This document shows, piece after piece, positions 1 through 4,821 of a stretch of 22,249 nt of DNA. Origin of the DNA: a virus; IMG/VR virus record IMGVR_UViG_3300025120_000624, positions 1 through 22,249 of that record; one strand, 5' to 3'. The notes below the pieces were generated by a model. That model made no database searches. It was not told where the DNA came from and saw nothing but the letters and a program-made list of their open reading frames with translations. A program made the position numbers and the translations under genes. Each line of letters begins with the position of its first letter. Position 1 is the stretch's first letter.

Positions 1-423
1 ATCAAATTTTCCCTACGGGGTTTCTATCATGTGCTTCGCACTCTATGTTCTATCATGGCCGCGCCATGGGTATGGTTTAGGTGATGCGATTTAGTACACA
101 AAAAAGCATTGCCTGCATCTTTTTTGCATCACGTTATAGCTGGGCGGCACGAAAGAATATTGCGCGCACAGGCGGATAGCCTAAGATTATTACGCAGACT
201 GTCGGCCAGGCGACACATTGTTGCGCTGCAGAGTAATATAATTACAATATGGGAAAAACACAGTAAAATCAACGGTTTACGCGTGTGAGCTTGACGGGTA
301 CGCATGGGCCAGGCCCCCCTTACCAGTTACATGTACATGACTCCGACACAAAATTGGGGATTTCAACTTGTATACCAGTGGCGGCGGGTGCACCGCAGCG
401 GCCCCCTACGATGGTTTTTAGGC
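1..423. other. Gene-poor left edge
   Basis: I see no convincing gene here. All three forward frames are open for only about 25-32 codons from the left edge, so the tail of a gene entering from outside cannot be recognised or ruled out. The decamer TTCTATCATG occurs twice (about 22-31 and 48-57). Short hairpins sit at 31-41 (GTGC/GCAC) and 55-67 (ATGGC/GCCAT). At 100-125 an A-run, a GCA/TGC stem and a T-run could form a weak bidirectional terminator. None of these is strong enough to name. Confidence 0.4.
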
Positions 424-463
424 AAAATAAAAGCTAGCAAGGGTTTTACGCCTTAAACTAGCT
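424..463 (-). terminator. Intrinsic terminator of the leftward gene
   Basis: Read leftward, the arms AGCTAG (463-458) and CTAGCT (437-432) form a six-base-pair stem. It is extended by AAGG/CCTT (454-451 with 442-439) after a small asymmetric internal loop, and is followed at once by TTTATTTT (431-424). The stop codon of the leftward gene (460-458) lies inside the first arm. The position and orientation fit a rho-independent terminator for that gene. Confidence 0.65.
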
Positions 464-724
464 GAATGGATTCCGTAATTTTCTTATTCTTCTGGTTGGT
501 TCTTGTATTTTCTTGGTAGTTTTTTCTTTTTGTTTGGTATTATTGTATATTTCTTTTTCCATGCTTCTTTTGCTACTGGATTTATCACTTGAATTGTTGT
601 AATCTTTTTTATCATTTCTTTCTACCTCCACATAATCAAAGCTATACACTGGAGATTTGTATTTTTTATGTCTACTTATCTTAAATCTAGAGAAATCATA
701 ATACTTTTTTTTATTTCTTTTCAT
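458..724 (-). CDS. Small basic protein of unknown function, leftward
   Basis: This is an 88-residue, very Lys/Arg/Asn/Ser-rich protein with no recognisable domain. It starts MKRNKKKYYDFSRF and ends in a basic RRIRKLRNP tail. It has no signal peptide or membrane segment, and the middle is probably disordered. It is the only leftward gene I accept in the window. The case comes from its surroundings: a near-consensus sigma70 promoter upstream, a pyrimidine-rich leader, a Shine-Dalgarno sequence serving a tiny leader ORF whose TGA overlaps this ATG, and a terminator overlapping its stop. Its base composition is more AT-rich than the phage genes to the right. A nucleic-acid or protein-binding role would fit the charge but is a guess. 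It could be an early or host-interaction gene. Confidence 0.55.
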   Translation of the reverse strand: MKRNKKKYYDFSRFKISRHKKYKSPVYSFDYVEVERNDKKDYNNSSDKSSSKRSMEKEIYNNTKQKEKTTKKIQEPTRRIRKLRNPFS

Positions 725-738
725 ATTTTGCTAATCAT
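721..738 (-). CDS. Five-residue leader ORF coupled to the leftward gene
   Basis: This is a minimal reading frame (MISKI, then TGA) starting at 738. AGGA (749-746) lies seven bases upstream of its ATG. Its stop overlaps the ATG of the 88-residue gene as ATGA (724-721). The main ATG has no well-placed Shine-Dalgarno sequence of its own, so ribosomes may be delivered by termination and restart. It is too short for coding statistics, and the arrangement could be chance. Confidence 0.35.
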   Translation of the reverse strand: MISKI

Positions 739-745
739 AAGATGT

Positions 746-749
746 TCCT
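746..749 (-). promoter_or_regulatory. Shine-Dalgarno site of the leader ORF
   Basis: AGGA read leftward is seven bases from the leader ATG at 738 but about 21 from the main ATG at 724. That spacing is why the leader ORF is proposed as the ribosome entry point. Confidence 0.4.
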
Positions 750-787
750 GAAAAAGAAAAAAGGGGAAAAAAGAAAAACGTAGGGAA

Positions 788-816
788 ACTATAGGCTTTT
801 TACACCCCCTTGTCAA
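788..816 (-). promoter_or_regulatory. Sigma70-type promoter, leftward
   Basis: Read leftward, TTGACA (816-811) and TATAGT (793-788) are separated by exactly 17 bases. This is a perfect -35 box and a -10 box one or two bases from consensus. Transcription would start near 781 and run into the 88-residue gene through a roughly 40-base tract made almost only of C and T. It is the best promoter match I found in the window. Confidence 0.7.
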
Positions 817-868
817 CCCCTAAAAAATACAATTAGCATAACTTTTCTACATATGCCTAGAAAAATAG

Positions 869-1141
869 AAAAATATTCTAATATCTAAAGCATGTACTGG
901 TAACGTTAAGAAAGTCAATAATATTATCTTCACAAATGCAACTAATTATGATACAATATGTATAATTGTAGATTTATCCAGTGTTGAGGATGTTAAAAAC
1001 GTTGGTTGCTGAGATTAATTTACTGTTCAAAGACCTGATGCTGTACTTATTCCTGCGGGGTTCGCTATAGCCACTCTAAGGCATCATATGGGCGGAGTCT
1101 TGACAACGTTGGGTTCCGTCCATCTTTTTTACAACTCTTAG
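869..1141 (+). pseudogene. Possible decayed structural-protein reading frame
   Basis: One forward frame is open for 47 codons (869-1009), meets TGA at 1010 and TAA at 1016, then continues open for 40 codons to TAG at 1139. The translation on both sides looks coherent: NNIIFTNATNYDTICIIVDL before the stops, and RPDAVLIPAGFAIATLRHHM after them. It resembles the small beta-sandwich proteins of phage virions, whose strands are often written N-x-T...IPAG. No start codon or ribosome site is seen at the left. Open runs of this length do occur by chance in AT-rich DNA, so this is tentative. Confidence 0.3.
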
Positions 1142-1156
1142 AAAAAGGCTAAGTCC

Positions 1157-1369
1157 ATGTTTACAGCATTCATAATGATTTGTTCTATCTCCTTTGCAGA
1201 TGGTTGCATGGAACTAGAAGACTCTAGAGGACCATATGAGGCCCGTTCCGTATGTAAAGAGCGTGTAGATGAGATGGTACACAGCATGATACCCGTTATT
1301 CCACCAGATTCGGAAATAAAATGGAAATGTCAGCATAATCCCATTGAAAACCCAGGAGTAAATACATAA
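1157..1369 (+). CDS. Small cysteine-containing protein with hydrophobic N-terminus
   Basis: A 70-residue protein that begins with a hydrophobic stretch (MFTAFIMICSISFADG) and has four cysteines (9, 17, 33, 58). The core reads LEDSRGPYEA...C..R..EM. Small proteins with a short hydrophobic start, a DxRGPY-like segment and a late Cys occur in marine phages, and I recognise the style rather than a named family. The hydrophobic start may be a membrane anchor or signal peptide, but it is short and lacks N-terminal positive charge. It is the first gene of the rightward operon and is joined to the next gene by TAATG. Two similar small proteins lie at 5897-6231. Function unknown. Confidence 0.65.
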   Translation: MFTAFIMICSISFADGCMELEDSRGPYEARSVCKERVDEMVHSMIPVIPPDSEIKWKCQHNPIENPGVNT

Positions 1370-1509
1370 TGGCTGCAACCCCAAAGAATAAAGCTTTGTA
1401 CTCACGTGTCAAGTCGGAAGCAAAAAAGAAATTCAAGGTGTACCCGTCAGCTTATGCTAACGCATGGCTTGTTAAGACGTACAAGAAGCGTGGCGGAACC
1501 TATAAGTAA
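1369..1509 (+). CDS. 46-residue basic phage protein
   Basis: It starts at the ATG overlapping the previous TAA (TAATG). It carries 13 Lys/Arg and a single acidic residue. The core, RVKSEAKKKFKVYPSAYANA followed by WLVKTYKKRGGTYK, is a pattern I recall from small proteins of marine phages, usually of unknown function. The pattern of one aromatic-rich helix and a GG-x-Y-K end suggests a compact nucleic-acid-binding or virion-associated peptide, but that is inference. The next gene begins at its stop codon, again as TAATG, so the two are probably translated as a unit. Confidence 0.7.
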   Translation: MAATPKNKALYSRVKSEAKKKFKVYPSAYANAWLVKTYKKRGGTYK

Positions 1510-1769
1510 TGGCTAAACCAAAGGGCGGACTGACAAAATGGTTTAAAGAGGACTGGCGGGACGTAAAAACAGGCAAAAAATGCGGTCGTTCTGGTTCTGA
1601 AAAGAAAAAACGCCCTTATCCAGCTTGTAGACCCGCTAAAGTTGCCAGCCGCATCACTAAAAAGGAAGCCGCTAAGAAAACTGGGCCATCCAAGGTAAAA
1701 TGGTCTGTAACTGCCTCCGGCAGGAAGCGCAGTACCACAAAAAGGAAGAAATCTCGTGCCACCGCGTAA
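1509..1769 (+). CDS. Basic domain-of-unknown-function protein (KGGLTKWFKEDW type)
   Basis: An 86-residue, strongly basic protein beginning MAKPKGGLTKWFKEDW, with the middle pattern CGRSGSEKKKRPYPACRPA and a Lys/Arg-rich tail. The family is common in marine phages and is annotated only as a domain of unknown function (possibly DUF5872, from memory and unchecked). Two cysteines about 15 residues apart frame a conserved KR-x-YP-x-C segment. It is coupled to the gene before by TAATG. The next gene starts 14 bases before its end. A DNA- or RNA-binding role would suit the charge, but no catalytic residues are visible. Confidence 0.75.
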   Translation: MAKPKGGLTKWFKEDWRDVKTGKKCGRSGSEKKKRPYPACRPAKVASRITKKEAAKKTGPSKVKWSVTASGRKRSTTKRKKSRATA

Positions 1770-2055
1770 GAAAGATGTACCTATACGTAAGACTACCACA
1801 GGTAAGGGCGCGAACTACCGCCCAACTAAGTCGGGTGCTGGCATGACTGCTAAGGGTGTGGCTGCGCATAGACGCGCTAATCCTGGTAGTAAACTAAAAA
1901 CAGCCGTAACAGGCAAAGTTAAAAAAGGCAGTAAAGATGCAAAGCGGCGTAAATCGTTTTGTGCTCGGTCTGCCGGACAGATGAAGAAGTTTCCTAAAGC
2001 TGCAAAAGACCCGAATAGTCGTTTGCGTCAAGCAAGGAGAAGGTGGAAGTGCTAA
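1756..2055 (+). CDS. Basic DUF6321-like phage protein
   Basis: A 99-residue protein starting at GTG 1756, preceded by an AGGA site (1743-1746). No in-frame ATG fits better, because the conserved N-terminus MPPRKKDVPIRKTT begins here. The C-terminal block FCARSAGQMKKFPKAAKDPN with the ending RLRQARRRWKC is highly characteristic of a small protein family in marine phages (DUF6321 by memory). About a third of the residues are Lys or Arg. It has no known function. The conserved Cys-Ala-Arg-Ser and terminal W-K-C suggest a folded core rather than a simple basic tail. It is part of a run of three basic proteins. Confidence 0.8.
   Translation: MPPRKKDVPIRKTTTGKGANYRPTKSGAGMTAKGVAAHRRANPGSKLKTAVTGKVKKGSKDAKRRKSFCARSAGQMKKFPKAAKDPNSRLRQARRRWKC
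2035..2039 (+). promoter_or_regulatory. Shine-Dalgarno site that sets the holin start
   Basis: AGGAG lies nine bases before GTG 2049 but only three before the in-frame GTG at 2043. This favours the later start. Confidence 0.5.
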
Positions 2056-2432
2056 ACTTATTAATCGGACCAATCGCAGAAATTGCTGGCACATGGATGT
2101 CAGGCAAAGTAGAACAAACAAAAGCTAATGCACAGACTAAGGTAGCTAAAGCGCAAGCTGAAGCTGTAGTCATGCAGAAGAAAGCTACCGGTGAGATTGA
2201 CTGGGACTTGGAGATGGCTAAAGGCTCATCCAACTCTTGGAAAGACGAATGGCTTACAGTTTTATTTAGTATACCCCTAGTTATGGCCTTCGTGCCTGGA
2301 ATGGAAGAAATAGTTGCAAATGGATTTCAACAATTGGAGCAAATGCCTGAATGGTACCAGTACAGCTTGGGCGTTATTGTTGCTGCAAGCTTTGGAGTCC
2401 GCTCGGCAACAAAGTTCTTTGGAAAAAAATAA
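2049..2432 (+). CDS. Holin of the three-segment gene-transfer-agent type
   Basis: A 127-residue membrane protein starting at GTG 2049. Residues 1-17 form a short hydrophobic or amphipathic segment. Residues 20-50 are an Ala/Lys/Gln-rich helix, followed by W-K-D-E-W and a first long membrane segment at about 68-85. A second segment (104-122) ends in FGVRSATKFF. The layout, with the SWKDEW and MPEWYQYSLGV signatures, matches the family known as holin of 3TMs for gene-transfer release (GTA_holin_3TM), typical of alphaproteobacterial phages and gene transfer agents. It would permeabilise the inner membrane so that the lysozyme encoded at 3158 can act. The next gene overlaps its stop as TAATG. Confidence 0.85.
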   Translation: MLNLLIGPIAEIAGTWMSGKVEQTKANAQTKVAKAQAEAVVMQKKATGEIDWDLEMAKGSSNSWKDEWLTVLFSIPLVMAFVPGMEEIVANGFQQLEQMPEWYQYSLGVIVAASFGVRSATKFFGKK

Positions 2433-2551
2433 TGAAATTTATAAGAAAAATAATAGATAGGTTACTTAATTCAATTGTACCCGTTGAATTCGGCGGTGAT
2501 ATGGCAGAGCACAGAAAGCATACGACTAAGTATGAGGATTTGTGTAAGTAA
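2432..2551 (+). CDS. 39-residue protein of unknown function
   Basis: A tiny gene between two coupled genes, with TAATG at both ends. The product (MKFIRKIIDRLLNSIVPVEF, then a charged end rich in His/Lys) has an amphipathic N-terminal helix and no membrane segment. A longer frame upstream (from 2351) exists, but it overlaps the holin for 80 bases and lacks a reason to be used. I do not recognise the family. Its place inside the lysis cassette suggests a helper of lysis or nothing more than operon filler. The double start/stop coupling is the main evidence that it is translated. Confidence 0.6.
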   Translation: MKFIRKIIDRLLNSIVPVEFGGDMAEHRKHTTKYEDLCK

Positions 2552-2793
2552 TGACTGTAGAAGCCTTTTTGAAATGGAAGATACTTCCTAGATTTATGAT
2601 GTTAGCCAGCACAGTAATGTCTTGGCGGTGTGCTGAATGGTTCATGGATTTGCCCGACCCTACAGCGTCACAATCTGCTTTCGTAAGCGTAGTAATGGGC
2701 GTGATGACGGGTGTCTTTGGAATTTGGATGGGACACGAACATAAGGGAGATACAGTAGGTGAAAGCCGCAGCAACAAGACTAAACGAGGCTAG
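2551..2793 (+). CDS. Small two-segment membrane protein, lysis cassette
   Basis: An 80-residue protein with hydrophobic segments at about 11-31 and 43-62, a short DLPDP turn between them, and a charged hydrophilic C-terminus. It begins MTVEAFLKWKILPRFM. This type of protein is common next to holins in marine phages. A second holin or antiholin role is plausible from size, topology and position, but no family-specific motif proves it. It is coupled to the previous gene by TAATG. The next gene starts 35 bases before its end in another frame, so its C-terminal tail (GESRSNKTKRG) is read twice. Confidence 0.7.
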   Translation: MTVEAFLKWKILPRFMMLASTVMSWRCAEWFMDLPDPTASQSAFVSVVMGVMTGVFGIWMGHEHKGDTVGESRSNKTKRG

Positions 2794-3055
2794 CGAAGTC
2801 ACTATTCCTTTACGGAATTTGATTAGTATGATTGCGTTTACTGCGGTTAGCGTCTGGGTTTATTTTGGCCTAACCGAACGTATTTCGTTTCTTGAACACA
2901 ACCTAGAATTGACTATGCAAGAAGTTGAAGAAAATGACGACTGGATTGATAAGTTTGAGCCACCTAAATCTGTACAAGATACAGTGGGTAGAGTTCACGA
3001 ACTAGAAATAGAACTGGCCAAACTGAAGCTGCGGATAGATGTTTTGCATGACTAA
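2759..3055 (+). CDS. Membrane-anchored coiled-coil protein
   Basis: A 98-residue protein starting at GTG 2759 with AGGGAG about ten bases upstream. Residues 18-38 form one membrane segment. From about residue 39 the chain is a charged, heptad-like helix (SFLEHNLELTMQEVEEN, a W-I-D-K-F-E-P-P break, then VGRVHELEIELAKLKLRIDVL). One N-terminal segment followed by a periplasmic coiled coil is the layout of inner-membrane spanins, and the gene sits between holin-like genes and the lysozyme. I see no lipobox partner (outer spanin), so the role is an inference. It overlaps the genes on both sides. Confidence 0.7.
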   Translation: MKAAATRLNEASEVTIPLRNLISMIAFTAVSVWVYFGLTERISFLEHNLELTMQEVEENDDWIDKFEPPKSVQDTVGRVHELEIELAKLKLRIDVLHD

Positions 3056-3161
3056 AAAAAGTCCTTGTGTAGGGATTTGCGTTCTGGATAAAGAACGTAT
3101 CAGATGCATCGGCTGTGGCCGAACTATGGATGAGATTATTAACTGGGGTAAAACTAAATGA
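3048..3161 (+). CDS. DUF1289-type zinc-binding miniprotein
   Basis: A 37-residue protein made almost only of a DUF1289 core: SPCVGICVLD, a short turn, CIGCGRTMDEI, then W. Cysteines 7, 11, 20 and 23 would bind one zinc ion. In bacteria DUF1289 proteins are small and of unknown biochemical function. Here the fold is stripped to the minimum. The start overlaps the previous stop by eight bases and its own TGA overlaps the lysozyme ATG (ATGA). No ribosome site is needed if translation is coupled. It was probably taken from a host gene, since the family is mainly bacterial. Confidence 0.8.
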   Translation: MTKKSPCVGICVLDKERIRCIGCGRTMDEIINWGKTK

Positions 3162-3652
3162 AGTACGATAGAGCACATTACATTGAAAAGCTGATAAAGC
3201 ACGAAGGCATTGTACTGAACGTATATAAAGATTCCCTAGGAATTGATACTATTGGTATCGGCAGGAACTTGGAAGACCGTGGCATTACTAAGGAAGAGCT
3301 AGACGATTTAGATATTCCTAACATGGACCACATATATGAATATGGCATAACTGAGACTGATGCAGTTTATTTAGCCACCAATGATATTGAGATTGTTGAA
3401 GAAGAGCTATGCCGAGCCCATAGCTGCATAGAAGACTTAGATGCTGTACGACAGCTAGTCGTAATGGACATGGCCTTTAACATGGGTGTGCCCCGTCTTT
3501 GCAAATTTAAGAAGATGTGGGCGGCTATTCATGACGGTGATTACAATACCGCAGCTGTAGAAATGCTGGATTCACGTTGGGCTACACAAGTTGGCACACG
3601 TGCGATTAAATTGTCTAAAGCTATGGAAGAGGGCAAATTTTCAAATGATTGA
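3158..3652 (+). CDS. Endolysin, T4-type lysozyme (glycoside hydrolase 24)
   Basis: A 164-residue muramidase that cleaves the glycan strands of peptidoglycan at the end of infection. The catalytic triad is complete and spaced as in T4 lysozyme: Glu16 in KHEG, Asp25 in VYKDSLG and Thr31 in DTIGIGRNL. The C-terminal lobe contains QLVVMDMAFNMGVPRL and a final SRWATQVGTRA helix, both typical of the family. The length equals that of T4 lysozyme. No signal peptide or signal-anchor is present, so it should depend on the upstream holin for access to the wall. It starts at the ATGA overlap with the DUF1289 gene. Confidence 0.95.
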   Translation: MKYDRAHYIEKLIKHEGIVLNVYKDSLGIDTIGIGRNLEDRGITKEELDDLDIPNMDHIYEYGITETDAVYLATNDIEIVEEELCRAHSCIEDLDAVRQLVVMDMAFNMGVPRLCKFKKMWAAIHDGDYNTAAVEMLDSRWATQVGTRAIKLSKAMEEGKFSND

Positions 3653-4019
3653 CTTTATTGTCGGTAAAGCTAAAGATATAGTATCTGAACGACGTCAAAA
3701 GCTTGGTACAGAAAAAAACTCAAAAAAATCTACTAAAGAAAACGAGTATTCTATTGCCCAGTTGCCAGAAGCATATCCAATTATTAATCCCGATACCGGC
3801 AGAAAAACCCCCGTCAACTTTCACAAAAGTTTCCTTACAACAGCTAAAAAATATTATGAAGAAAGAGGAATAAAAGTACCCAAACACATTAATCCAGATG
3901 ACGTACAAGGATATGTAAAACATGTTACATCTGCAAAGAAACGTGGCGGAACAAACCTTCGTAAGCGGAAGCCTACACCATCTATTATGGAATTGCCCAC
4001 TGTTGGCAAGAGAAATTAA
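3645..4019 (+). CDS. Hypothetical protein, 124 residues
   Basis: I do not recognise this protein. The start at 3645 overlaps the lysozyme stop by eight bases. A longer in-frame ATG at 3591 would overlap the lysozyme by 62 bases and is less likely. It opens MIDFIVGKAKDIVSERRQKL, then has a Lys/Ser-rich spacer. The central part, EAYPIINPDTGRKTPVNFHK, looks folded and is followed by an acidic-basic helix and a C-terminal basic tail ending PTVGKRN. No membrane segment or catalytic motif is seen. A weak GAGGG ribosome site lies about a dozen bases upstream. Confidence 0.7.
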   Translation: MIDFIVGKAKDIVSERRQKLGTEKNSKKSTKENEYSIAQLPEAYPIINPDTGRKTPVNFHKSFLTTAKKYYEERGIKVPKHINPDDVQGYVKHVTSAKKRGGTNLRKRKPTPSIMELPTVGKRN

Positions 4020-4026
4020 TCAGCTG

Positions 4027-4560
4027 ATGCATCCTATAGAAGCTGACATACGGAAGTGGTCGCATGAATTTCTTGAAGTACCTAATGAGAAACTTAATGG
4101 ACTACCACCGTGCCCCTACGCAAAACAGGCATGGCTAGACAACAAAGTTGTATTTAGTATAAATACAGGGCTTGATGGACTAGCTAAAGAGGTTGCAGAT
4201 TTTTATGAACACGACTATGATATAGTTGTGTGGGCAAACGAAGTCCTACCAGATGTAGAATATCTAGATGGTTGGTGTGATGGCGCAAACGAAGCCTTAT
4301 CAATTGCAGGTAAAGATATTCACCTAATGGTGTTTCATCCAGATTACGATGCTGAAAAAGCGGGTTTGGATTTTTTGATTGACGACAATGTAGTAGACCC
4401 TGGCCTAGACTACTGCATGGTATTTGTGCAAAGGCTATCTACCCTAGACGACGCAGCATTAAGTCTGGAGAAGTCTGGGTATTATAAACACTTTCCTACG
4501 GATGTGTATGAATCACTAGTAATAGAGAGAAGGAAATTACGTGATGAAGGGCAAAACTAA
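4027..4560 (+). CDS. Hypothetical acidic protein, 177 residues
   Basis: I choose ATG 4027 because the 35 codons before it (from 3922) lie over the previous gene and read as nonsense. The protein opens MHPIEADIRKWSHEFLEVPN and continues LNGLPPCPYAKQAWL, a beginning I recall from unnamed marine-phage proteins. The remainder is acidic and mixed alpha/beta, with DLYEHDYDIV-like strands, a WCDGANEA turn and MVFHPDYDAEKAGLDFLID. The Cys-Pro-Tyr-Ala-Lys segment near residue 35 could be a ligand or active-site loop, but nothing is proven. It has no membrane segment. The repeat protein that follows starts 17 bases before its stop in another frame. Confidence 0.75.
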   Translation: MHPIEADIRKWSHEFLEVPNEKLNGLPPCPYAKQAWLDNKVVFSINTGLDGLAKEVADFYEHDYDIVVWANEVLPDVEYLDGWCDGANEALSIAGKDIHLMVFHPDYDAEKAGLDFLIDDNVVDPGLDYCMVFVQRLSTLDDAALSLEKSGYYKHFPTDVYESLVIERRKLRDEGQN

Positions 4561-4705
4561 AATGGCAAAGAAGATGATGCGCGGCGGTACAGTTGCTAAA
4601 AAGAAAATGGCTGGCGGCGGCATGGCTAAAATGGCCAAAAAGAAAATGATGCGTGGCGGCGTAGCTAAGAAAATGATGCGCGGCGGTATGGCAAAAAAGA
4701 AATGA
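4544..4705 (+). CDS. Met/Gly/Lys repeat miniprotein
   Basis: A 53-residue protein built almost only of Met, Gly, Lys, Arg and Ala. The unit K-(K)-M-M-R-G-G recurs three times, spaced by A-K-K-K-M or V-A-K-K blocks. About a quarter of the residues are Met and more than a third are basic. AAGGA lies ahead of the start and the end overlaps the next gene as ATGA. The frame is kept open between two coupled genes, and GGC/GGT and AAA/AAG codons vary among units, which suggests the protein and not just the DNA is maintained. Similar Met-Gly-Lys repeat peptides exist in marine phages. No function is known. Confidence 0.7.
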   Translation: MKGKTKMAKKMMRGGTVAKKKMAGGGMAKMAKKKMMRGGVAKKMMRGGMAKKK

Positions 4706-4821
4706 GGAAAAAACTTGTTTACTATTTTGCAATAGCATTACTTAATATTGGTAAGCCTTTTACCTGTATCGGTAACTGGTTCTGGAAAAAACATAGAGAT
4801 GTGCTAGATTGGACTAAGTAA
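4702..4821 (+). CDS. 39-residue membrane-associated peptide
   Basis: A tiny protein starting at an ATGA overlap and ending at a TAATG overlap. Positive residues (MRKK) precede one hydrophobic stretch (LVYYFAIALLNIGKPFTCIG, residues 5-24), followed by an aromatic/basic NWFWKKHRD segment. It would sit in the inner membrane with its start inside. I do not know its role. The exact coupling to the oxygenase-like gene downstream means that gene's translation may depend on it. Confidence 0.6.
   Translation: MRKKLVYYFAIALLNIGKPFTCIGNWFWKKHRDVLDWTK

Noticed and set aside
1-457. tRNA gene or attachment site at the left edge
   Set aside because: No T-arm GTTCRA motif or acceptor pairing was found, and there is no integrase in the window to support an attachment site.
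1100-1128. TTGACA on the forward strand as a promoter for the rightward operon
   Set aside because: The -35 box is perfect but at 16-18 bases distance only T-runs (TCTTTT, TTTTTT) occur, with no TATAAT-like box.
1500-2233. Leftward frames of 65-99 codons opposite the basic-protein genes
   Set aside because: They are antisense shadows of Lys/Arg-rich genes. The forward frames carry recognised families with overlaps.
2351-2431. Longer start for the 39-residue protein
   Set aside because: It lies inside the holin's last membrane segment in another frame, while ATG 2432 gives a TAATG junction.
3591-3644. Longer start for the 124-residue protein
   Set aside because: It would overlap the lysozyme end by 62 bases. 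The ATG at 3645 gives the short overlap typical of this operon.
3922-4026. Upstream extension of the 177-residue protein
   Set aside because: The extra 35 codons lie on top of the previous gene and read as unrelated text. The recognised N-terminus starts at 4027.
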